Below, in pieces: positions 1-8,374 of a stretch of DNA of 64,000 nucleotides. This DNA is from Acidobacteriota bacterium. GTDB taxonomy: Bacteria > Acidobacteriota > Blastocatellia > Pyrinomonadales > Pyrinomonadaceae. Position 1 is the stretch's first letter, and every line of letters begins with the position of its first letter. The stretch is from positions 121,285-185,284 of the forward strand of contig JAFDVK010000034.1 in NCBI GenBank assembly GCA_018269005.1. The letters are read 5' to 3'. The translations under genes and the position numbers were made by a program. The notes below the pieces were generated by a model. It searched no databases. It was not told the DNA's origin and saw only the letters and a list, made by a program, of their open reading frames with translations.

Positions 1-941
1 ATGATCTCGTGATGATCGGTCTTAAAGCTTTCTGCGACTAGCCGAGCGTAATAATGCTCGTTGGCCTGCGGATCATCGAACGCGACCGAAAATGTCTTGA
101 TCGGTTCATCGACCATCTGCGACATCATGCCGGCGATCGCCGACGAATCGATCCCGCCCGAGAGGAACATCCCCAAAGGCACGTCCGCCATCAGGCGCAT
201 CTCGACCGCCTCGCGGAACATCTCGCGCCACTCTTCGACAAAGTCCCGCTCGCTAGCACGCGTTAGCTTTGGTTCGAACTCAAGATCCCAATATTCGCGT
301 ATCTCGATCTTGCCGTCTTTCCATTCGAGCGTGTGCCCGGGCTTTAGCCTCTTGACGCCCGCGAACAACGTCGCGTCGCCGCACGTCCCGTGATTCGCGA
401 ACTGATCCTGCAGTGCCGCGAAATTCACCTCAGGCTTGACCGCACCGGCGGCGAGCAGTGCCTTGATCTCGGAGGCGAAATAGAGATCGCCGTTCTCGTT
501 ATGAACGTAATAGAGCGGCTTTACGCCGAGCCGATCGCGTGCGATGAAAAGACTTCGCTTCGCTTTATCCCAGATCGCATAGGCGAACATCCCGCGAAGA
601 TGTTCAACTACATCGCGGCCGTATCGCTCGTAGAGTGCAAGGATCGTCTCGGTGTCGGATGTGGTGGTGAATTCGACGCCATCGGAAGCAAGCTTCTTTC
701 GGCTCTCCCGATGGTCGTAGATCTCGCCGTTAAAGACTATCGTCGCATTGCCGCGTCTCATCGGCTGAATGCCGCCCGTGACATCGACGATGCTCAGACG
801 CCTATGCCCAAGCCCTACATTCCCGTCAATGTAAACTCCCGCATCGTCCGGCCCGCGATGTTCCAGTACATCACGCATAGCGACGAGCAGCCGCTCATCG
901 ACCCGTCCCTCACGCAAAGCAATGCCGTTTATTCCACACAT
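1..941 (-). CDS. asnB: Asparagine synthase (glutamine-hydrolysing), N-terminal part, cut by window edge
   Basis: The reverse strand from 941 reads MCGINGIALREGR, so the class II glutamine amidotransferase nucleophile Cys2 is directly behind the start. The glutaminase domain (about residues 2-190) shows HRGPDD, GHRRLSI, NGEIYDH and ARDRLGVKPLYY. The ATP-pyrophosphatase domain then begins with the PP-loop SGGIDSS near residue 261. About 313 residues are present and the remaining synthetase domain lies outside the window. The family transfers glutamine amide nitrogen to aspartate using ATP. Some homologues sit in polysaccharide clusters and amidate or aminate other substrates, so the acceptor is not certain. 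The only upstream neighbour in the window is the S9 peptidase gene, 154 bases away on the same strand. The open frame has no stop as far as base 1. Confidence 0.93.
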   Translation of the reverse strand, partial: MCGINGIALREGRVDERLLVAMRDVLEHRGPDDAGVYIDGNVGLGHRRLSIVDVTGGIQPMRRGNATIVFNGEIYDHRESRKKLASDGVEFTTTSDTETILALYERYGRDVVEHLRGMFAYAIWDKAKRSLFIARDRLGVKPLYYVHNENGDLYFASEIKALLAAGAVKPEVNFAALQDQFANHGTCGDATLFAGVKRLKPGHTLEWKDGKIEIREYWDLEFEPKLTRASERDFVEEWREMFREAVEMRLMADVPLGMFLSGGIDSSAIAGMMSQMVDEPIKTFSVAFDDPQANEHYYARLVAESFKTDHHEI

Positions 942-1045
942 AACCGTTGAAGTAAATGGCTAATAGTCAACGAATTACAGCACTTTTGCTCCAAAAAAGA
1001 TCGGCAGCCGAAAAAATGCTTCGACCGCCGTTCCCGCTCTCAAAT

Positions 1046-1072
1046 TAGTAATTAGAAAATTATTAATTACTA
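1046..1072. promoter_or_regulatory. AT-rich inverted repeat between S9 peptidase gene and asnB
   Basis: TAGTAATTA (1046-1054) and its reverse complement TAATTACTA (1064-1072) flank a 9-base loop in a notably AT-rich stretch. It lies just after the S9 peptidase stop and before asnB on the same strand. It could be a weak terminator stem or an operator for asnB; there is no T-run that decides between these. Confidence 0.3.
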
Positions 1073-1095
1073 CTTAAAAACGAAGCATTCTCTCT

Positions 1096-3234
1096 TCATT
1101 TCTCCACGCCGACCTCGGTCAGGGCGTAGGCGTAATCGAAAGCGATCTCTTTCAGGCGGTCGTATCTTCCGGAAGAGCCGCCGTGGCCCGCACCCATATT
1201 CGTTTTGAGCAATATGGCCGACTTCTTGTTCGTGTTGAATTCGCGTAGCTTCGCAGCGAACTTTGCACCTTCCCAATAAGGAACCTGGCTGTCGTTGATC
1301 GAGATCTCGATCAACATATTCGGGTAAGGCTGTTTCTTGACGTTGTCATACGGCGAATACTGCACCATATAGTCCCACGCTTTCTTCTCGTTCGGGTTGC
1401 CCCACTCGATCCATTCCTCGGTCGTGAGCGGCAGCGTATCGTCGAGCATCGTGTTCATCACATCGACGAAAGGCACCTGCGCGATCGCGGCGTGGAAAGT
1501 CTCGGGCGCCTGGTTCACTGCCGCACCGACGAGCAGGCCACCCGCGGAACCGCCTTGAATTACGAGCCTGTCGGATGACGTGTACTTATTCGCGACGAGC
1601 CATTTTGCCGAATCCACGAAGTCGTTGAACGTGTTCAATTTCGTGAACATACGGCCCGCAAGACGCCATTTTTCGCCCAATTCACCGCCGCCGCGTATCT
1701 GCGCGATCGCGTAGATCATTCCGCGATCGACGAGCGAGAGCCGCGAGGTCGAAAAATTCGGCGTAATGCTCACACCGTACGAGCCGTAGCCGTAGAGCAG
1801 CATCGGGGCCTTGCCGTCGAGCTTCGTGCCTTTTTTCATCATTATGATGACCGGCACCTTCACGCCATCACGAGCTGTGGCCCAAACGCGCGTCGTTTCG
1901 TACTTCGTCTTGTCGTAACCGCTCGGGATCTCCTGCTGTTTTACGAGCTTGCTCTCTCGCGTCTTGAAGTCGAAATCATAGACCGATGCCGGCGTGATCA
2001 TCGACGCATAGTTGTACCTGACGTATGGCGTGTCGTACTCAGGATTCTGGCCGAGGCCCATCGTGTAAACGACCTCATCCGTCTTGATACGCGTGTCTGC
2101 GCGGCGCGTCTTGCGGTCCATCACGCGAAGGTATTCGATCCCGTCTTCTTTTTCGGATACAACTGCGTAATCCTTAAAGAAATCAATGCCCTCGATATTC
2201 ACGTTCTCGCGATACGCAATGAAAGGCTTCCAATTCTTTTCGCTCGGATCCGATGCGTCGGCACGATCGATCTTGAAGTTCTCTGCACCATCGCGGTTGG
2301 TCGTGAAATAGAATTCGCCCATATCGAAATCGGGCGTGTACTGATGGCCTTCGCGACGCGGAGCAAGAACTCTCCACTCGCCCGTGGGCGTATCGGCGGC
2401 AAGATAGCGGTATTCGTCCATCGTTTTGGCACCGGAACCGATAAATAGCATCTTGCCGTCTCGCGAACGCCCGACGAAGGCGTTAAATAGCACGTCCTTT
2501 TCATTGAAAACTTCCGTAGGCTTGGCACCGCTGCCAAGTTCATAGCGGAAGATCAGGTCAGAGCGCTTCGACACGTCGTCCTCGGTCCCGAAAAAGACTG
2601 TCTTGTTGTCCGGCGTCCAGACGAACGACGTAACGCGTTCGAATTTCTCCGGCAGCATCTTGCCCGTGCGAAGATCTTTGAACTGAAGCGTGTACTGGCG
2701 ATAACCGGTCGTGTCGGTCGAGAACGCGAGAATGTTACCGTCATCGCTCACGTCAAATTCCGCGATCGCGAAATACTCGTGGCCCTTCGCCAATTCGTTC
2801 TGATCGATCAGAACCTTGGCATCCGAACCGTCGGCTCTCGTGCCGCGAAGAAAGATCGGATACTGCTTGCCTTCCTCGGTCTTTGTGAAATACCAATACT
2901 CGCCCTTGTGATACGGCACACTAGTGTCGTCCTGCTTGATGCGGCCGAGCATCTCCTTGTAAAGCGAATCGACAAAGCCGGCGTGTTTACCCATGAACGA
3001 CTCTGTGTACTTGTTGTTGTCCTCAAGATACTTGATGATCGCCGGATCCTTCTTGTCCCTGCGGTCGCGCAGCCACGCGTAGTTGTCCGTGATCTCGTAA
3101 CCGTGAATCTTCAACACCTTCGGAACTTTCTTTGCAATTGGTGGTTTCATATCTTGCGCAACGATCACGAATCTGCCGATAACGATGATCGTAAAAACGG
3201 CGATCGCCGCAGTAACTGCTCTTTTGATCTTCAT
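1096..3234 (-). CDS. Oligopeptidase B-like S9A serine peptidase with N-terminal membrane anchor/signal
   Basis: The 712-residue product matches the prolyl oligopeptidase/oligopeptidase B plan. A hydrophobic N-terminus (residues 5-26) is a signal peptide or anchor, so the enzyme is probably periplasmic. An N-terminal helix starts the beta-propeller part (KIHGYEITDNYAWLRD), and a C-terminal alpha/beta-hydrolase follows. The catalytic triad can be read as Ser563 (GGSAGG), Asp648 (NDSQVPYWEG) and His684 (GAGHGG). The segment RGGGELGEKWRLAG is characteristic of the family. Oligopeptidase B cuts short peptides after Arg/Lys. Most described bacterial members are cytoplasmic, so the exported form is worth noting, although similar leaders are common in soil Gram-negatives. 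The gene stands alone, with a long repeat-filled gap upstream. Confidence 0.9.
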   Translation of the reverse strand: MKIKRAVTAAIAVFTIIVIGRFVIVAQDMKPPIAKKVPKVLKIHGYEITDNYAWLRDRRDKKDPAIIKYLEDNNKYTESFMGKHAGFVDSLYKEMLGRIKQDDTSVPYHKGEYWYFTKTEEGKQYPIFLRGTRADGSDAKVLIDQNELAKGHEYFAIAEFDVSDDGNILAFSTDTTGYRQYTLQFKDLRTGKMLPEKFERVTSFVWTPDNKTVFFGTEDDVSKRSDLIFRYELGSGAKPTEVFNEKDVLFNAFVGRSRDGKMLFIGSGAKTMDEYRYLAADTPTGEWRVLAPRREGHQYTPDFDMGEFYFTTNRDGAENFKIDRADASDPSEKNWKPFIAYRENVNIEGIDFFKDYAVVSEKEDGIEYLRVMDRKTRRADTRIKTDEVVYTMGLGQNPEYDTPYVRYNYASMITPASVYDFDFKTRESKLVKQQEIPSGYDKTKYETTRVWATARDGVKVPVIIMMKKGTKLDGKAPMLLYGYGSYGVSITPNFSTSRLSLVDRGMIYAIAQIRGGGELGEKWRLAGRMFTKLNTFNDFVDSAKWLVANKYTSSDRLVIQGGSAGGLLVGAAVNQAPETFHAAIAQVPFVDVMNTMLDDTLPLTTEEWIEWGNPNEKKAWDYMVQYSPYDNVKKQPYPNMLIEISINDSQVPYWEGAKFAAKLREFNTNKKSAILLKTNMGAGHGGSSGRYDRLKEIAFDYAYALTEVGVEK

Positions 3235-3361
3235 CCTAACCTCACCTCGCGTGCAAATATCATAACCTATTGGACAATAATGTGTTTAGCCGCGATCTTT
3301 GTTCCGTTCGAAGCCCGTTGTCCCAGCCAAGACGCTCGTGGGACAACTCTGGGACAGCTCT

Positions 3362-3396
3362 TGGGACAAATAAGTGATGTGTTATCAATCACTTAC
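3362..3396 (-). repeat. GTCCCA-linked 35-base motif, copy 1
   Basis: On the minus strand this reads GTAAGTG-ATTGATAACACA-TCACTTATTTGTCCCA. The same pattern recurs at 9650-9684 and, more diverged, at 9582-9615. Extra GTCCCA hexamers in both orientations surround it at 3333, 3349, 3356 and 3403. Confidence 0.6.
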
Positions 3397-3488
3397 GCGA
3401 TCTGTCCCAAAATTTCGCAAAAAAAAGAGCAGACCGCCTTTTGCGTGACCGACTCCGGAGAAACCACCTCTATCCTCCTATCCCCAAA

Positions 3489-3642
3489 AGTCAGAACCGC
3501 CCGCGTCACGGGCGGGCAGCGTTGCAGAAGCCCGCACGAGGTTGCAGAAGCCCGCACGTTAGTAAGGGCGTTCAGTATAAGTCAGAACCGCCCGCGTCAC
3601 GGGCGGGCAGCGTTGCAGAAGCCCGCACGTTAGTAAGGGCGT
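3489..3642. repeat. 49-base direct repeat plus shared 31-base tail
   Basis: Bases 3489-3537 and 3580-3628 are the same 49-base sequence, which includes the self-complementary CCCGCGTCACGGGCGGG. A second shared tract (gttgcagaagcccgcacg...) runs through 3541-3571 and 3612-3642. This is a recent local tandem duplication of a hairpin-bearing intergenic repeat. Confidence 0.8.
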
Positions 3643-3964
3643 AACACTCAACGCAACTTCCCCCCGAATTGCCACGGCACTTATGCCGTGGAACCGTGCC
3701 CCAAAACCAACCTCAGAGGCGGCTCGCCGCCAATGGCTTCGCATAGCCACGTCGTTTACGGCGTGGGTGCCAACGGCAAATGAATCCTCGGAGGCGGCTT
3801 GGCCGCCGACATGTCTCTGTCGCGTGCGCCGCACGCTCCAGGGTCATTTGGGCATGATCTCTGCGGCCTTTGCGAGGTTTTGCTTTGCGGCCTTTGCGTT
3901 TTCTCTTTTGTCGAGCCGCGAAGGACGCAAGTCAGAGCGACGGCGAGCGTAGAGGCCGAAAGAG

Positions 3965-4049
3965 AACCACCCCGCCAGCCGAGGCGGCTGCCACCCCTCC
4001 TTCGTAAGGAGGGGAGCTTTAGCCCCGCCGTTCACCATTCACCATTCAC
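3965..4049 (+). repeat. Interspersed hairpin repeat, copy A
   Basis: This copy contains the stem CCCCTCC-ttcgtaa-GGAGGGG preceded by the self-complementary AGCCGAGGCGGCT and followed by TTCACCATTCACC heptamers. An inverted copy with the same order of parts lies at 38371-38459, 34 kb away, and a looser relative is at 39144-39184. Confidence 0.65.
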
Positions 4050-4372
4050 ATTTTTTCAAAGACCGAACGGCCGCTTCGACCGTGTTGTCATCATAGCGAA
4101 CCGACGCGCCCGTTTTGAAGCACAAACCGCACAGAATGTATCAAAGTGCACGAAATGCACAATTTGCACGGAATGCACAAACGCGAGTTCCGATCATAGG
4201 CTGCCGACCGCTGCCATGCGGGCTTGCGACACGATTCTGATGACGTTTTCTATCGTTAAAACTTCTTGACCACACAGCTCTTTACCGCATACAATTGTCA
4301 TTAACAGCAACGCATCCTCCCGAATCTTCAAAAAAGTAAGCGCCAACCGACCTTCTCGGCGCATCGGACAAT

Positions 4373-6148
4373 ATGCTTCGCACAACATTCATAACTCTTT
4401 TGTTCGCAGGTATTTGCATCGCTCAGACGCCGCAGCCGACGCCTTCTCTCGGCATTGGGGCAAACCTCAACGGAGCGCGGCCATTCCCGGCGAACAACGC
4501 CTGGAATATGGACGTGTCGAAGTTTCGCGTCCATCCGAACTCGCAGAACATCATCTCGCACATCGGCCTAAACACCGGCGTGCACCCTGATTTTGGCACG
4601 TTTTGGGAAGGAGCACCGATCGGAATTCCATATGTGGTCGTACCGGGTTCGCAGACTCCCGTTCCTGTCGATTTTGTCTGGTACCCGGACGAAAGCGATG
4701 CAGGCCCGTATCCGATCCCCACGAACGCACCGATCGAGGGCGGATCGGCGTCAGACGGCGACCGCCATGTCCTCGTGCTCGACCGAGATAACTGGCTGCT
4801 GTATGAGACATACTATTCTTTTCCGGTAAACAATGGCGCGAGTTGGACGGCAGGCAGCGGCAGCCGTTGGAATCTGCGTTCGAACAAACTGCGTCCGCTC
4901 GGCTGGACCTCAGCAGATGCCGCCGGCCTTGCGATCTTTCCCGGCCTCGTACGGCGTGACGAAGTTCTCGCGGGCGAGATCCGGCACGCATTTCGATTCA
5001 CCGCGAGCGTCACGCGCACAGCCTACGTTTATCCCGCAACGCACAGTGCCGGAAGCACTTCGAGCCCGAACGCGCCGCCGATGGGGCTGCGCGTCCGGCT
5101 CAAGGCGAACTTCAACGTGGACAACCCCGCGTTCAGCCCGAACGTCCGCGTCATCCTCCGAGCGATGCAGAAATACGGGATGATCCTCGCTGACAACGGC
5201 TCCAATTGGTACGTATCGGGCACGCACGATCCGCTTTGGGATGACGAAGAGTTGAGCTCGCTTTCGCGCGTCAAAGGCTCGGACTTTGAGGTCGTCGATG
5301 CACCGCCGCATCTTCTGATGCCGAGCAACGACTATGACGGAGATGGAAAGTCAGACATCTCGGTCTTTCGCCCCGACAACGGTGTTTGGTATGTGCAGCG
5401 CTCGACCGCGGGATTCGCGGCATACTCTTTCGGCCTCGAAAGCGACAAACTGACGGCCGCAGACTTCAGCGGCGACGGCAAAACGGACATAGCTGTCTGG
5501 CGGCCTTCGAACGGAGTTTGGTATGTTCTGCGAAGTGAAGACTCAACATTCTACGCGGCCAGCTTCGGCACGCAAGGAGACATTCCCGTACCGGCGGATT
5601 TTGACGCAGACGGCAGTGCGGACCTCGCTGTCTTCCGCCCGACGACCGGAACGTGGTACATAAACGGTTCGGATTCAGGAGTTCTGGTGCGGCAGTTCGG
5701 GATGGCAGGTGACCGGCCGACACCGAGCGATTTTGACGGCGACGGCAAAGCAGATATCGCCGTCTTTCGCCCATCGACGAACGTCTGGTACCGCATCAAC
5801 AGCTCAAACCAGAGCTTCGCCGCCGTCCAATTCGGAACTTCAGGCGATGCTCCGGTGCCGGCAGATTACACCGGCGACGGCAAAGCAGACATTGCTGTTT
5901 TTCGCGAATCGACGGGCACTTGGTACGTGCTCCGAAGCGGCACAAGCACTTTCTATGCGGCTCAATTCGGAACCGCAGGCGACCTTCCCGTGCCCGGCGA
6001 CTACGACGGCGACGGCCAAAAGGACTTCGCGGTCTTTAGGCCATCACAAGGAATGTGGTACCTGCTCCAGTCGACGTCAGGCTTCGCCGCTACACAATTC
6101 GGCCTTACGGGCGACATGCCCATCGCCTCGCAAACAGGCGGCCAATGA
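4373..6148 (+). CDS. Secreted protein with unknown N-terminal domain and six FG-GAP-like repeats
   Basis: The 591-residue protein starts with a signal peptide (LLFAGICIAQT, cleavage near residue 18). Residues 20-310 form a domain I do not recognise, rich in aromatic and beta-strand-like segments (NAWNMDVSKF, SDGDRHVLVLDRDNW, HAFRFTASVTRTAY). Residues 318-585 hold six repeats of about 45 residues of the form DGDGKADIAVFRPSTGTWYV. These are FG-GAP/VCBS-like calcium-binding propeller blades, usual in cell-surface proteins. The same repeats end the unrelated protein starting at 61958. The start ATG follows a repeat-rich gap and no strong Shine-Dalgarno sequence is visible. Export and surface location are inferred from the signal and repeats. 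No enzymatic motif is evident, and a carbohydrate- or surface-binding role is a guess. Confidence 0.85.
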   Translation: MLRTTFITLLFAGICIAQTPQPTPSLGIGANLNGARPFPANNAWNMDVSKFRVHPNSQNIISHIGLNTGVHPDFGTFWEGAPIGIPYVVVPGSQTPVPVDFVWYPDESDAGPYPIPTNAPIEGGSASDGDRHVLVLDRDNWLLYETYYSFPVNNGASWTAGSGSRWNLRSNKLRPLGWTSADAAGLAIFPGLVRRDEVLAGEIRHAFRFTASVTRTAYVYPATHSAGSTSSPNAPPMGLRVRLKANFNVDNPAFSPNVRVILRAMQKYGMILADNGSNWYVSGTHDPLWDDEELSSLSRVKGSDFEVVDAPPHLLMPSNDYDGDGKSDISVFRPDNGVWYVQRSTAGFAAYSFGLESDKLTAADFSGDGKTDIAVWRPSNGVWYVLRSEDSTFYAASFGTQGDIPVPADFDADGSADLAVFRPTTGTWYINGSDSGVLVRQFGMAGDRPTPSDFDGDGKADIAVFRPSTNVWYRINSSNQSFAAVQFGTSGDAPVPADYTGDGKADIAVFRESTGTWYVLRSGTSTFYAAQFGTAGDLPVPGDYDGDGQKDFAVFRPSQGMWYLLQSTSGFAATQFGLTGDMPIASQTGGQ

Positions 6149-6213
6149 GACGGCAACGGTGTAAGGATCGCAAGCGGATCAACCCGGACGATACGCCAAT
6201 GCGAACGCTACGA

Positions 6214-6723
6214 TCACGTTGATCGCTTTTGCTGATCTCTTTCCTTTTCGGCTTGTTCGACCATGAATTTTATCTCGCGATCAAATTCATCAAATTCCTT
6301 TTTCTGCTGAATTTTTACCCGCTCTTTATCGTTCAAAAACCTTACACCTTTGATCTCCGAATTCTTCAGCGATTCGATCCAGCCGTTCAATTGTTTCGAT
6401 ATACTTTCTTCCCGTTTTATCAAATTTGAAATTTCAGATCTGAAATTTGAGAACTTGTCCGACCTCTCGCAGAGCCGCAGCATCGACCTGCATTCGCCTG
6501 CTGAACCTTTCGAAATATAGAGAAAATGGATCAAGTCGGAATTCGTTCCCCGCTCGAACCCTTCGGCAATATTATTTGAAATTGAAACAGCAGCTCGTTC
6601 AATTTGGTTCTTGAGATCGCCAACACCACGAAAATCAGCTTTAGCTGTAAACTCAAAAAGCCCAAGGGCAAACTCGATTGCAGAGTTCCACACAGGAAGC
6701 TCCTCGAAATTCTTATATTTCAT
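6214..6723 (-). CDS. Four-helix-bundle protein (S23 / 23S rRNA intervening-sequence protein family) with coiled tail
   Basis: The first 120 residues match the four-helix-bundle family: KNFEELPVWNSAIEFAL, then LKNQIERAAVSISNNIAEG and FLYISKGSAGECRSML. These small proteins were first found inside 23S rRNA intervening sequences but are mostly encoded as stand-alone genes of unknown function. This one is 169 residues, longer than the usual 115-130. The extra C-terminus is highly charged and probably helical (KIQQKKEFDEFDREIKFMVEQ). The DNA is more AT-rich than its neighbours, in keeping with frequent horizontal transfer of this family. No rRNA is nearby. It lies convergent to the FG-GAP gene and downstream of the citrate synthase terminator. 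Confidence 0.85.
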   Translation of the reverse strand: MKYKNFEELPVWNSAIEFALGLFEFTAKADFRGVGDLKNQIERAAVSISNNIAEGFERGTNSDLIHFLYISKGSAGECRSMLRLCERSDKFSNFRSEISNLIKREESISKQLNGWIESLKNSEIKGVRFLNDKERVKIQQKKEFDEFDREIKFMVEQAEKERDQQKRST

Positions 6724-6822
6724 TTTTTCTGATCAAAATTGTCTCTAGATGTTACCGGTAAGACTATTACTCAATATAGCTCAAACCGACTCTGCGAAGA
6801 CACAGGAGCGAGCATTTCGGAG

Positions 6823-6858
6823 AAAAAAGCCTCGGGAATTTGGATTCCCGAGGCTTTT
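6823..6858 (-). terminator. Rho-independent terminator of citrate synthase gene
   Basis: On the minus strand, GCCTCGGGAAT-ccaa-ATTCCCGAGGC is followed directly by TTTTTT. The perfect GC-rich stem and T-run lie 24 bases past the gene's stop codon. Confidence 0.9.
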
Positions 6859-6881
6859 GGATGATCGTCACGAAGGGTGAA

Positions 6882-8027
6882 CTATCGTTCTTCGATAGGC
6901 ACGTATTTGAGGTCGCGTGGGCCGATGTATTCGGCACGCGGGCGGATGAGTTTGTTGTTGCCGTACTGCTCAAGGATGTGACCTGTCCAACCGGAGATGC
7001 GGCTCACCGCGAAGATCGGCGTATAAAGATCAAGCGGAATTCCCATCAAGTAGTATGTCGAAGCCGAGTAGAAATCGACGTTCGGGAACATTCCCTTCTT
7101 CTCGTGCATCAGCTGCTCGATACGCTGTGACATATCGAACCACTTGGATTCGCCCGTCTTCTCTGCCATCTGCTTAGAATAGCGTCGGAGCCAGGTCGCA
7201 CGCGGATCTTCCGTTTTGTAAACGGCATGGCCGATGCCCATGATCTTGCGTTTTTCTTCGAGGGCCTTATCGACCCACGCATCAACATTATCGAGCGATC
7301 CGATCTCGATGAGCATCTTCATCACGTTGGTGTTCGCACCGCCGTGAAGAGGTCCCGCGAGTGCCGCGATGCCGGCGGTTACGCAGCCGTACATATCGGC
7401 GAGCGTACCCGCGACGACGCGCGTCGTGAACGTCGAGGCGTTCAGTTCGTGGTCGGCATGCAGGATAAGGCAAACGTCGAACATCCGCGCCTCATCTTCG
7501 GACGGCTTTTCGCCGCGAAGCATATAGAGGAAATTCTCGGCAATGGAAAGGCTCGCGTCCGGAGCTACGACGTCCTTGCCGCTGCGAATACGGTCGAATG
7601 CCGCGGCGATCGTGCCGATCTGCGCGGTAAGCTTGATCGCTGCACTCATCGCGGAATCGCGATCCGTCCCCTTGCCGGCCTTGTCGTAAAAATCAAGAGA
7701 AGAAACTGCCGTCCGAAGAGCATCCATAGGATCAGCATCTTTCGGAAAACTACGCATCAACGCGACGACTTCGGCCGGGACGGCGTAGCTTGCGGCAATG
7801 CGTGACTTGAGATCGACAAGCTCATCCGCCTTCGGCAGACGTCCGTTCCACAAAAGAAAAATGACCTCTTCGAACGTGGAATGTTCGGCGAGGTCGTGAA
7901 TGTTATAGCCTTGGTAAATTAAAATTCCCTGTTCGCCATTTACGTCGCCGATCGAACTCTGTGCGGCGACAACGCCCCGAAGTCCGGCGGTTGCGGCTCC
8001 AGATCCTGTTTCAGTTCCTGTACTCAT
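6882..8027 (-). CDS. gltA: Citrate synthase
   Basis: The 381-residue protein condenses oxaloacetate and acetyl-CoA to citrate at the entry of the TCA cycle. Family signatures are in order: the N-terminal GILIYQGYNIHDLA, the histidine motif LILHADHELNAST, GPLHGGANTNVMKML, and the second catalytic histidine in MGIGHAVYKTEDPRA. The catalytic aspartate is in VDFYSAS, and C-terminal RPRAEYIGP completes the set. The length fits the short dimeric 'Bacillus-type' class rather than the 430-residue NADH-sensitive hexameric class. A 2-methylcitrate synthase cannot be excluded from sequence reading, but no prp genes are nearby. A strong terminator follows it. The start ATG lacks a strong Shine-Dalgarno sequence. 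Confidence 0.93.
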   Translation of the reverse strand: MSTGTETGSGAATAGLRGVVAAQSSIGDVNGEQGILIYQGYNIHDLAEHSTFEEVIFLLWNGRLPKADELVDLKSRIAASYAVPAEVVALMRSFPKDADPMDALRTAVSSLDFYDKAGKGTDRDSAMSAAIKLTAQIGTIAAAFDRIRSGKDVVAPDASLSIAENFLYMLRGEKPSEDEARMFDVCLILHADHELNASTFTTRVVAGTLADMYGCVTAGIAALAGPLHGGANTNVMKMLIEIGSLDNVDAWVDKALEEKRKIMGIGHAVYKTEDPRATWLRRYSKQMAEKTGESKWFDMSQRIEQLMHEKKGMFPNVDFYSASTYYLMGIPLDLYTPIFAVSRISGWTGHILEQYGNNKLIRPRAEYIGPRDLKYVPIEER

Positions 8028-8307
8028 TTGATCTTATATTCCCATCCTGCTTTTCGAGCCTGTCCGATAAACAAGACCGGCCCGCCGATTTTGCCGTGGG
8101 CTTGCGATGTCGGCTTCATTCAATGAGCCGGCCTTGGCCGCAGGCCGCCGGACGAATGGTTCTTAAGGGGAAAACCCGGACAAAAACCGCCGATCCCGGC
8201 AATCTTTCATTTTAACCGATGACGCCCGTCCCTTCAAGTCATTGGTTTGATGTCGCAAACTTCGTGAGATTTGCCTGCGCCAGCTGTGCGGCGAGGCCAC
8301 AGCGAAA

Positions 8308-8344
8308 TAAAAAAGCTGTCCGGAGCCATTTTCCGGACAGCTTA
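8308..8344 (-). terminator. Rho-independent terminator of the GY-repeat protein gene
   Basis: On the minus strand, AGCTGTCCGG-aaaatggct-CCGGACAGCT is followed by a T-run. It lies about 30 bases beyond the stop of the gene at 8375-9415. Confidence 0.88.
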
Positions 8345-8374
8345 AGTGTCAACAGGAGGAGGATTATCCAGGGA

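Larger units (their letters stand above)
3235..4372. other. 1.1 kb intergenic region filled with several repeat types, no convincing gene
   Basis: This gap between divergent genes contains GTCCCA/GGGAC repeats (about 3328-3408) and a 49-base direct repeat (3489-3642). GC-rich palindromes follow (3672-3815, for example CCACGGCA facing TGCCGTGG, and several GGCGGC/GCCGCC stems). There is also a 'gcggcctttgcg' tandem (about 3860-3905), a hairpin repeat (3965-4049) and short GTGCA-type repeats near 4135-4185. The open frames crossing it are low-complexity read-throughs of the repeats without ribosome binding sites or recognisable domains. The promoter of the gene at 4373 should lie in the last 150 bases, but I cannot pick out clear -35/-10 boxes. 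Confidence 0.7.

Noticed and set aside
2779..3633. Open frame of 284 codons on the plus strand opposite the S9 peptidase
   Set aside because: It is the shadow of a clearly assigned gene with catalytic triad; no domain, and it runs on into repeats.
3779..4269. Open frames across the repeat-rich gap
   Set aside because: Low-complexity translations of hairpin repeats without start signals.
3235..4372. tRNA or other structured RNA gene in the long gaps
   Set aside because: I looked for T-loop GTTCGA-type sequences with matching acceptor stems in all gaps and found none that fold.
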